A stretch of 14,524 nucleotides of DNA from positions 1-14,524 of the forward strand of contig JAILDR010000074.1 of the NCBI GenBank assembly GCA_024689285.1, in the 5' to 3' direction. The notes under the pieces were generated by a model. It saw only the letters and a program-made list of their open reading frames with translations, did not search any database and was not told the DNA's origin. The DNA comes from Bacteroidales bacterium (GTDB taxonomy: Bacteria > Bacteroidota > Bacteroidia > Bacteroidales > F082). The translations under genes were made by a program, and so were the position numbers. Below, in pieces: positions 8,287 through 14,524 of the stretch (its first letter is position 1; each line of letters starts with the position of its first letter).

Positions 8287-11200
8287 CGATGAGTTTCTTG
8301 TAATTGTGGTTGTTTAGTTCTCTTATGTGGATGATGTATACGCCGTTGGTATAATGACTGACATCCAACGTTACCGCTTCACGCTCTGCCTGAATTTGTT
8401 CCATGCGGATGCCATATAGGTTGAAGACTTCCACCTCGTCAATGAGCGGTGCATAGATTTCAACCTTGTCATCGGCTGGATTCGGATAGATAAAGATTTG
8501 GTTATCCGATTGTGCCTCTTCCGAATGGTCTATGGTAACATTGATACTAGTCGTATTCATGCATCCATTTTTGGAGAATCCTGTTACCGTGTAGCTCTTG
8601 TTCTCTTTTGGGTAAACGATGATATGGTCTGTAGTGTCGCCCGTCGACCAAAGGTAGGAATCAGCACCGTAAGCATAGAGAAAAGCAGGACCGTAACGTT
8701 TTACGATAGTATCGTTGCTGCAATGGAGTGGGGGCTTTGGACTTACAGCTAGGTCGAGTTCGTAGAGGTGACAATCAATTAATTCAGAATAATGCCCTTC
8801 GTCGTGAAGATAACGGCCAAAGAAGTTATAGGTTTCGCCTTCGCAGATAGACTCCTCCAGATGATGGCTAATCAAAGGATTAACATTAAGGTCAAGCCTG
8901 TATGCGACACAATCCACTGTATCATAATAGGTTCCTGTTTCTTTAAGTAATGTCCCATAGAAATCAAAAGTCTCGTCTGTACAAATCTCTTTATGCATGT
9001 AAACTGAATCCAACGGGTTTATGCTTAATTCCAGTTCATGGGTGATACAATCGATAGTTTTGTAGTATACACCTGCTTCAGAAATTGGAGTGCCAAGAAA
9101 ATCAAATGTCTCGTTTTCGCAAATCTTCTCCACATAAAAGACGGTAGTAGGAGGATTTGTCATGTGAAGGACGACAAGGCTGTCGTAGGTAATGTCAGGG
9201 TAAAAGAAAGAATAATACCCTACACCAGGAATAAGAGAGTCTATGTAATAGTATGGTTCATGCTCGCAATAAATGGCTTCCAAGAACTGGACTACTGTGT
9301 TCGATTCGTAACTACCCAAATCAACGCTCACATGCTTGAGACGTGGATTCCCATCCAAATCCAATTCCGGCTGACCCGTAATAATGTCGCCACGATCGAT
9401 GCAAAGGCTATTAGGCTGAAGCCTCCAGTCACCACCATAGCCAGTATTACCAGAAGTGACTTCTGGATCAGAGAACCTAACGTAAAACTCTTGGGAATTA
9501 CCATCGTTTTCAAGTGCTGCGCTGAAATTGTTCCCCGTTTCAGTATGGCCATCTTGAACGGCACAATAGGTATAGGTTTGTAATGGCCCAATTTGGATGT
9601 TTCCGTCAGGGCTTGTATTGCCCCAAATGATGCAGTTCCTGATGTCTGCTGGAGTATCGTAATATATACCTCCGTAAGCATCTGACGCTTCGTTTTTTAC
9701 AATGGTGCAATTATAGAGATCTGTGTTTTTCGTGACATAGCAGCCGCCTCCAGTTTCAGCCGTGTTGTTGTTGATAAGACAATTCCATAAAGTAGGACCT
9801 TGGCTTGTAAAGATAGCGATACCGCCTCCTTGTCGGGCCGTGTTGTTACTGAATGTGCAGTTGAAAAAATGGCTATGAGCACCATTGCTGATGCAATAGG
9901 CACCACCTCCTTCATTTAATGCATAGTTGTCGTGAAAAACACAACGAGAAAAAGTTGTGCTTCCATAGTCTACGATGGCTCCGCCAGAGGTTGCTTTATT
10001 GGCAAAGAACTCGCAGTCTTCAACGAGGATGGTTCTAGGCATTGTCAGATAATGTTGTGAAATGGCTCCTCCGTAAGACTGGGCCTGGTTATAACAGAAC
10101 TTGCAGTTTCTGATTTGTGTGTTGCATAACAACAAGATTCCTCCACCATTCTCGGCACTTCCATTTTGAATGGTGAAGCCATCGATAATGATTAAATCGT
10201 TGTTTTGGGAGATTTCACCTATCACACCTTGTGTCTGGCCCCCGTCCAAAATGCTTGGATGCGCCTCAAAATCTCTTTGCGACAAGTCGAAATCGTAGGG
10301 TTCGTCCCCTTTGAAACCACCATATAGCTTACAACCTAACAAGGGGGTGAAGGCATATTCATCATTAGGATTTCCTGTGTAAGTGCCTTCCTTAACCCAG
10401 ATTTTACTGTTGTCCATCGTGGATTTTAATAAAGCAAGTTGAAGTTCAGAAGTGGCTTGTATCCATGACGAGCCATCGCCTGTGCCGTCAGGCGCGACAT
10501 AAATAATGCCATGACTGTCGCTATGAATTGGAATGTTATCAATGGGAAAGATACTGTAGATAATAGACTGATTTTCGGAAAAACCGTATGGAGAGTTGAT
10601 GGTATAATAACCGTCGGCGACGCCGTCCCAACCAAAGTTGAAATGAAACATCCCGTTGCCGTCGTAACCGTCGCAGACGAAAGCGTGTGCTCCAAGGCTT
10701 GATGCGCCAGCATAGTAAACAGGATGCTGCTTGTCAAGGTCGTTCCTAATAATCCTGCGCCATTGTTCATCGTCATAATTGATTCTTTTTACATAGGATG
10801 CAGCAGGATAATAGAAATAAAGCAGTAAGGCCTCGGGCACAGACTGTGAATAGGCACCACTTCCATTGGAACTATATTTCATTTTCACGGATATGCCGCA
10901 ATGGGAGACCAATGTAGCAACGGCAGGGTTGCTCTCATGGAGTGTGTCGGCCATTTCTTCCCATTGGTAGGTGGTTTGCCCGAAATTAGCGGTCAGGGTT
11001 CCGTATGGCGCACACATGTAAGTCATCTCGCCCCTTCCCGTGAGTGGGGCCTTATGGTAATACATGATTTGCGCCATAGCGATAGCCACGCATCCCGCTT
11101 CGACATGCTGGCAAGGACCTGAATTGTCAACAGGGCAGGCTTCGTTATGATAGCAACCCTGTCCCCAGCATGAGGTCAGCAGGGGCTCAACTGTCGTTTG

Positions 11201-11581
11201 GCATCTCGTGGGTCTCTTTCTTTGTTCGGGATGCTCAAACAGATTGTCCGTAGCTTCGTTGTAGAGGTCGAGCCAATAAGAAACATGATTGGGGATGGCG
11301 CTGCTGGATGGCATAATGGACACAAGCGAGTAAGCGAGGATATCGCCTAACGCGGAAACGATGACAAACCCTTTAGGCTCAATAGAAAACACATAAAGGT
11401 TGGTCTGATCCGATTGTTTGCTGTTAATTGTTTCGCTTAAAGCCATTGTGGGATTTTGCAGCCTTGTGTTTTCTTGAAGAAACCTTTCGGCGGTCGAAAA
11501 AGCTTCCCTTTCGCCAATTCGTACTTGCGCTTGGAGATGGGCAATGCACATTATTAATGCTATGACGAGAATCTTTTTCAT
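8276..11581 (-). CDS. Secreted C10 (streptopain-like) cysteine protease with beta-helix, 46-residue repeats and T9SS sorting domain
   Basis: An 1101-residue multidomain exoprotein. A signal peptide occupies about 1-18 (lysines, hydrophobic core, LQA before QV). A SpeB-type propeptide spans about 20-126 (YVFSIEPKGFVIVSALGD, then a PNHVSYWL stretch). The C10 catalytic domain is at about 127-347, with the nucleophile Cys164 in AGCVAIAMAQIMYYH, His299 in GAHAFVCDGYDG and the FNFGWDGVADGYY segment at 314-326. These match streptopain, interpain and periodontain, so it should be an active protease. A right-handed beta-helix follows at about 358-760 with seven coils marked by N/D/R-C and GG positions, closing with a choice-of-anchor-Q-like segment (LCIDRGD, LDLDGNPR, VDLGSYE). 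Four roughly 46-residue repeats span 764-949, an Ig/PKD-like module about 950-1020, and a type IX sorting domain 1028-1101 (IYPNPADDKVEIY, ending NYKKLIVSH). The product should cross the outer membrane through the T9SS and be surface-bound or released. ATG at 11581 fits both signal peptide and promoter. Substrate is unknown. Confidence 0.93.
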   Translation of the reverse strand: MKKILVIALIMCIAHLQAQVRIGEREAFSTAERFLQENTRLQNPTMALSETINSKQSDQTNLYVFSIEPKGFVIVSALGDILAYSLVSIMPSSSAIPNHVSYWLDLYNEATDNLFEHPEQRKRPTRCQTTVEPLLTSCWGQGCYHNEACPVDNSGPCQHVEAGCVAIAMAQIMYYHKAPLTGRGEMTYMCAPYGTLTANFGQTTYQWEEMADTLHESNPAVATLVSHCGISVKMKYSSNGSGAYSQSVPEALLLYFYYPAASYVKRINYDDEQWRRIIRNDLDKQHPVYYAGASSLGAHAFVCDGYDGNGMFHFNFGWDGVADGYYTINSPYGFSENQSIIYSIFPIDNIPIHSDSHGIIYVAPDGTGDGSSWIQATSELQLALLKSTMDNSKIWVKEGTYTGNPNDEYAFTPLLGCKLYGGFKGDEPYDFDLSQRDFEAHPSILDGGQTQGVIGEISQNNDLIIIDGFTIQNGSAENGGGILLLCNTQIRNCKFCYNQAQSYGGAISQHYLTMPRTILVEDCEFFANKATSGGAIVDYGSTTFSRCVFHDNYALNEGGGAYCISNGAHSHFFNCTFSNNTARQGGGIAIFTSQGPTLWNCLINNNTAETGGGCYVTKNTDLYNCTIVKNEASDAYGGIYYDTPADIRNCIIWGNTSPDGNIQIGPLQTYTYCAVQDGHTETGNNFSAALENDGNSQEFYVRFSDPEVTSGNTGYGGDWRLQPNSLCIDRGDIITGQPELDLDGNPRLKHVSVDLGSYESNTVVQFLEAIYCEHEPYYYIDSLIPGVGYYSFFYPDITYDSLVVLHMTNPPTTVFYVEKICENETFDFLGTPISEAGVYYKTIDCITHELELSINPLDSVYMHKEICTDETFDFYGTLLKETGTYYDTVDCVAYRLDLNVNPLISHHLEESICEGETYNFFGRYLHDEGHYSELIDCHLYELDLAVSPKPPLHCSNDTIVKRYGPAFLYAYGADSYLWSTGDTTDHIIVYPKENKSYTVTGFSKNGCMNTTSINVTIDHSEEAQSDNQIFIYPNPADDKVEIYAPLIDEVEVFNLYGIRMEQIQAEREAVTLDVSHYTNGVYIIHIRELNNHNYKKLIVSH
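8735..9148 (-). repeat. Three 46-codon tandem repeats in the protease, after a divergent first copy
   Basis: Residues 812-949 consist of three units of exactly 46 residues. Equivalent cysteines fall at 821, 867 and 913, and second cysteines at 845, 891 and 937. The shared pattern is IC-x-x-E-T-[FY]-[DN]-F-x-G, then a G-x-Y turn, D-C, and L-x-L-x-[VI]-[NS]-P. A more divergent copy precedes them (about 764-811, bases 9149-9292), with Cys772 but no second cysteine. Modules of this sort are common in large T9SS cargo proteins, where they are thought to act as spacers or folding modules. The units differ clearly at the residue level, so the array is old rather than a recent slippage product. Confidence 0.8.
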
Positions 11582-11607
11582 CAGTGGAAATGCTATTATA
11601 TTTTTCG

Positions 11608-11637
11608 CAAAAATAGTAAATTATTTTGTTTCATCAA
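11608..11637 (-). promoter_or_regulatory. Promoter of the C10 protease gene (Bacteroidetes -33/-7 type)
   Basis: On the minus strand TTG (11637-11635) is followed, after a 19-bp spacer, by TATTTTTG (11615-11608), a full match to the Bacteroidetes -7 consensus TAnnTTTG at consensus spacing. Transcription should begin near 11601, giving a leader of about 20 nt before the ATG at 11581. The leader shows no Shine-Dalgarno sequence, as is usual in this phylum. The promoter lies just downstream of the ppdK terminator, so the protease is likely an independent transcription unit. Confidence 0.65.
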
Positions 11638-11667
11638 TAAATATTCCGTTTTATTCCAAAATTTTAC

Positions 11668-11699
11668 AAAAAAGAAAGCCTCCGTTACCGAAGGCTTTC
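11668..11699 (-). terminator. Rho-independent terminator of ppdK
   Basis: On the minus strand, beginning 28 bases after the ppdK stop codon, GAAAGCCT pairs with AGGCTTTC (8 bp, at 11692-11699 and 11674-11681) around a 10-base loop, followed immediately by six T residues (11673-11668). This is a standard intrinsic terminator for the minus strand only; on the plus strand the hairpin lacks a T tract. It should end ppdK transcription before the protease promoter about 30 bp further on. Confidence 0.85.
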
Positions 11700-11727
11700 A
11701 ATTCTCAATTGTCAACTGTCAATTGTC
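11698..11727. repeat. Four tandem 7-bp units directly after the ppdK stop codon
   Basis: The plus strand reads TCAATTC, TCAATTG, TCAACTG, TCAATTG and then TC, ending at the base adjacent to the ppdK stop codon (11728-11730). Consecutive units differ at one position each. The first unit begins inside the right arm of the ppdK terminator hairpin, so repeat and terminator share two bases. Units containing CAATTG are self-complementary, so weak alternative hairpins are possible. Similar heptamer runs occur, from memory, in other Bacteroidales intergenic regions; no function is established here. Confidence 0.75.
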
Positions 11728-14451
11728 TTACTTGTTGGCTCTTTCCTCTTCGATGGCAGCCTGTGCTGCAGCCAGACGTGCGACGGGCACGCGGAACGGC
11801 GAGCAACTGACGTAGTTTAAGCCAGTCTTGTAGAAGAAACGAACCGAAGCGGGGTCACCACCGTGTTCACCGCAGACACCGCACTTCAGGTTGGCGCGCT
11901 GGCTACGGCCTTTTTCGACACCTTTCTTCACCAATTGGCCAACGCCTTCCTGGTCAAGAGTGTTGAACGGGTCGGAGGGGATAATCTTCTGCTCGATGTA
12001 GTCCTTCACGATGGCATTGACATCGTCGCGGCTGAAGCCGAAGGTCATCTGGGTGAGGTCGTTGGTACCGAAGCTGAAGAATTCGGCTACGCTGGCAATC
12101 TGGTCAGCCACTAAAGTAGCGCGAGGAATCTCAATCATGGTGCCATACATGTAGTTAATCTTGACACCGAACTTGGCTTCCACTTCAGCCTTCACGCGGG
12201 TGGCGATGGCCTTCTGGTGCTCAAGCTCCTTCACGTTGATGGTGAGCGGGACCATGATTTCCAGATGTGGGTCATAGCCTTCAGTCATCAGTTCAGCGGT
12301 GGCCTGGAACAGGGCACGGAACTGGGTCTCGGTGATTTCGGGGTAGACGATGCCGAGGCGCACGCCACGCAGACCCATCATCGGATTCACTTCGTTGAGG
12401 GCATCGATGCGCTTCTTGATTTCCTCGAAGCTGAGGCCACGCTCCTTGGCGAGGGCTCGCTGCTTATCTTCGGTATGAGGCACGAATTCATGCAAGGGCG
12501 GGTCCATCAAGCGGAAGGTCAACGGCTTGCCGTTCAAGACCTTCAGCGTACCTTTGGCAGCGTTCTTGATGTAAGGTTCAAGCTCGGCCAAGGCAGCCAC
12601 GCGCTCTTCGGTGGTGTTGGACAAAATCATGTTGCGCAGTTTGGCCAAAGGCTCTTCGCTGTTCTTGCCGTAGAACATGTGCTCGATACGGAACAGGCCG
12701 ATACCCTCGGCACCGAAGTTAACGGCGTTCTGGGCATCTTCCGGGTTGTCGGCATTGGTGCGGACACCCATCTTACGGTATTTATCGACCAAGGCCATGA
12801 ACTGCTGGAACAGCGGGTTCTCGGTGGCGTTAATCATTTCGACGGGTTCGGCATAGACCCAGCCCTTGGAACCATTCAAGCTGATGACATCACCTTCCTT
12901 GAACTCCTTGTCACCGATCTTCACGATGCCCTTCTCGAAGTCGATCTTCACGGCGTCGCAGCCCACAATGCAGCACTTACCCCAGCCACGGGCCACGAGG
13001 GCGGCGTGTGAGGTCATACCGCCACGGGCGGTCAGGATACCATCGGCGGCACGCATGCCTTCGACGTCTTCAGGGTTGGTTTCCTCACGGACCAGGATGG
13101 TGGCCACCTTAGCGGCACGGTATTCCTTGGCCTTCTCGCTGGTGAGGGCGATGCGACCGACGGCACCACCAGGACCTGCGGGCAGACCCTTGGCGATGAC
13201 GGTGTGCTTCTTCTCGTCGTCAGCGTCGAGGATGGGGTGAAGCAGTTCGTCGAGTTGTTCGGGAGAGAGACGCATGACGACTTCCTTCTCGTCAATACGG
13301 CCTTCTTTCAGCATATCGAGAGCCATCGTCAAGGCAGCGACACCGGTGCGTTTTCCAACACGGCATTGCAGCATGTAGAGCTTGCCGTCTTGGATGGTGA
13401 ACTCGATGTCGAGCATATCGTGATAGTTGTCTTCAAGAATGCGGCGCACCTCGCAGAGTTCCTTGTAGGTCTCAGGCATCAGCATCTGCATGGAGGGCAG
13501 TTTCTTGTTCTGCTCGTTCTTGGTCTCTTCGTTCAGCGGGTTGGGGGTACGGATACCGGCCACCACGTCTTCGCCTTGGGCGTTGATCAGCCATTCGCCA
13601 TAGAATTGGTTGTCGCCAGTGGCGGGGTTACGGGTGAAGGCCACACCAGTAGCGGAGGTGTCGCCCATGTTGCCGAACACCATGGTCTGTACGTTGACAG
13701 CGGTGCCCCAGTCATCCGGGATGCCTTCGATGCGGCGGTAGGAGACAGCCTTCTTACCGTTCCAGCTCTTGAACACGGCCTTGATGCCGCCTTCGAGTTG
13801 AGCCTCGGCGTCATCGGGGAACTCGGTGCGAAGCACTTTCTTGATGCGAGCCTTGAACGACTCGGCCAGCTTCTTCAAGTCGTCGGCGGTCAGCTCGGTG
13901 TCGCTCTTGTAGCCTTTCTTCTCTTTGTAGTCGTCGAGCATATCATCCAACTGCTTGCGAATGCCTTGGCCGTCGGCGGGCTCGATACCCTCTGCCTTCT
14001 CCATGACGACGTCGGCGTACATCATGATAAGACGACGGTAGGAGTCGTACACGAAACGCTCATTGCCACCCGTCTTCTTGATCAGGCCAGGGATGGTCTT
14101 GGAGCAAAGACCGATATTCAAAACGGTGTCCATCATGCCAGGCATCGACTTGCGCGCACCCGAACGGCAGCTGACGAGCAGCGGGTTCTCGGGATCGCCA
14201 TACTTCATGCCCATGATCTTTTCCATCTTCTTGATGCCAGCATGGACTTCGTCCATCAGGCCTTTCGGAAGTTTGCAGTTGTTTTTGTAATAGTCTGTGC
14301 AGCATTCCGTGGTGATGGTCAAGCCAGCGGGTACAGGCAGCTTGAGCAAGCACATTTCGGCGAGGTTAGCGCCCTTGCCGCCCAGCTCATTCTTCATCGA
14401 AGCATTGCCTTCAGCGGTCTTTCCGCCAAAGGTGTAAACGTACTTTGTCAT
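11728..14451 (-). CDS. ppdK: Pyruvate, phosphate dikinase
   Basis: PPDK interconverts ATP + pyruvate + phosphate with AMP + phosphoenolpyruvate + pyrophosphate. In anaerobic Bacteroidetes it sits at the PEP-pyruvate node and may run in either direction. The 907-residue protein is full length for the family (about 870-910). The N-terminal nucleotide-binding domain starts with YVYTFGGK and LGGKGANLAEM at 23-33, has RSGARKSMPGMMDTVLNIG at 96-114 and TRNPATGD at 273-280. The central swivelling domain has GGMTSHAALVARGWGKCC (477-494), with phosphorylated His482 and the neighbouring Thr480 that regulatory proteins modify in some lineages. The C-terminal PEP/pyruvate TIM barrel includes GLRGVRLG at 693-700, FGTNDLTQMTFGFSRDD at 794-810 and catalytic Cys860 in GVCGEHGGDP. 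All key residues are present. ATG at 14451 gives the expected N-terminus. No PPDK regulatory protein gene is in the window. A strong terminator follows the gene. Confidence 0.98.
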   Translation of the reverse strand: MTKYVYTFGGKTAEGNASMKNELGGKGANLAEMCLLKLPVPAGLTITTECCTDYYKNNCKLPKGLMDEVHAGIKKMEKIMGMKYGDPENPLLVSCRSGARKSMPGMMDTVLNIGLCSKTIPGLIKKTGGNERFVYDSYRRLIMMYADVVMEKAEGIEPADGQGIRKQLDDMLDDYKEKKGYKSDTELTADDLKKLAESFKARIKKVLRTEFPDDAEAQLEGGIKAVFKSWNGKKAVSYRRIEGIPDDWGTAVNVQTMVFGNMGDTSATGVAFTRNPATGDNQFYGEWLINAQGEDVVAGIRTPNPLNEETKNEQNKKLPSMQMLMPETYKELCEVRRILEDNYHDMLDIEFTIQDGKLYMLQCRVGKRTGVAALTMALDMLKEGRIDEKEVVMRLSPEQLDELLHPILDADDEKKHTVIAKGLPAGPGGAVGRIALTSEKAKEYRAAKVATILVREETNPEDVEGMRAADGILTARGGMTSHAALVARGWGKCCIVGCDAVKIDFEKGIVKIGDKEFKEGDVISLNGSKGWVYAEPVEMINATENPLFQQFMALVDKYRKMGVRTNADNPEDAQNAVNFGAEGIGLFRIEHMFYGKNSEEPLAKLRNMILSNTTEERVAALAELEPYIKNAAKGTLKVLNGKPLTFRLMDPPLHEFVPHTEDKQRALAKERGLSFEEIKKRIDALNEVNPMMGLRGVRLGIVYPEITETQFRALFQATAELMTEGYDPHLEIMVPLTINVKELEHQKAIATRVKAEVEAKFGVKINYMYGTMIEIPRATLVADQIASVAEFFSFGTNDLTQMTFGFSRDDVNAIVKDYIEQKIIPSDPFNTLDQEGVGQLVKKGVEKGRSQRANLKCGVCGEHGGDPASVRFFYKTGLNYVSCSPFRVPVARLAAAQAAIEEERANK

Positions 14452-14508
14452 TGTTTTAATTGATTATTAGTGATTTAACTTCTTTTCTTTCGTTCAAAAA
14501 TTAAGGTG

Positions 14509-14516
14509 CAAAAATA
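14509..14516 (-). promoter_or_regulatory. Candidate -7 box of ppdK
   Basis: The minus strand reads TATTTTTG here, the same octamer as in front of the protease gene and a full match to TAnnTTTG. Transcription would start near 14502, giving a leader of about 50 nt that is AT-rich, contains no clear Shine-Dalgarno and no obvious hairpin. The matching -33 element would fall just beyond the window end, so the promoter is only half visible. Confidence 0.45.
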
Positions 14517-14524
14517 GGGATTTG

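Noticed and set aside
9632..10129. Periodic pattern in the beta-helix region considered as a CRISPR-like or DNA repeat array
   Set aside because: The period (24-30 codons) varies and conservation is at the protein level only; it is explained by beta-helix coils.
11544..11580. Possible lipoprotein signal because of Cys12 in the protease signal sequence
   Set aside because: The residues before Cys12 are Ile-Met, not a lipobox, and a better signal peptidase I site follows at LQA-QV. The T9SS tail also argues for an ordinary Sec signal.
13204..14463. A 419-codon open frame on the plus strand, opposite ppdK, and a second one at 12217-13011
   Set aside because: Both lie wholly or almost wholly antisense to a confidently identified ppdK. 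Their protein sequences are low in complexity, rich in His, Val, Leu and Gly, and match no family I recognise. They look like a result of the strongly biased codon use of ppdK.

Overview
The window looks like a piece of chromosome from a member of the Bacteroidota, most likely order Bacteroidales. Three lines of evidence point there: promoter boxes of the TAnnTTTG type in front of several genes, almost no Shine-Dalgarno sequences, and a large secreted protease ending in a type IX secretion (T9SS) sorting tail. The TamB-type protein, the AddA/RecB-type helicase-nuclease and the C10 protease also resemble Bacteroidetes versions of these families. Genus cannot be told from the sequence. A species with a T9SS is implied, but no T9SS machinery gene lies in the window.

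Layout: (1) 1-498, minus strand: the N-terminal half of tsaD (tRNA t6A modification), cut by the window edge. (2) 499-550: a short divergent promoter region. (3) 551-5053, plus: a 1500-residue TamB-family envelope protein whose true start is uncertain. (4) 5068-8286, plus: an AddA/RecB-like helicase-nuclease 14 bp downstream, probably in the same operon. (5) 8276-11581, minus: an 1101-residue secreted C10 cysteine protease fused to a right-handed beta-helix, a set of 46-residue repeats, an Ig/PKD-like module and a T9SS sorting domain; its 3' end overlaps the helicase gene tail-to-tail by 11 bp. (6) 11582-11727: a compact intergenic region with a promoter for the protease, a strong intrinsic terminator for the next gene, and a four-copy 7-bp tandem repeat. 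(7) 11728-14451, minus: complete pyruvate, phosphate dikinase (ppdK). (8) 14452-14524: the ppdK leader with a candidate -7 box.

Most of the window is housekeeping: tRNA modification, envelope assembly, recombinational repair and PEP/pyruvate metabolism. The accessory element is the protease. Its catalytic residues and secretion signals are intact, its N-terminal protease is joined to a long beta-helix that could bind a surface or substrate, and it has its own well-formed promoter just downstream of the ppdK terminator, so it appears to be an independent transcription unit. No RNA genes, CRISPR arrays, insertion sequences, phage genes or attachment sites were seen. The genes do not form an evident new multi-gene system; the protease architecture is the best candidate for novelty.
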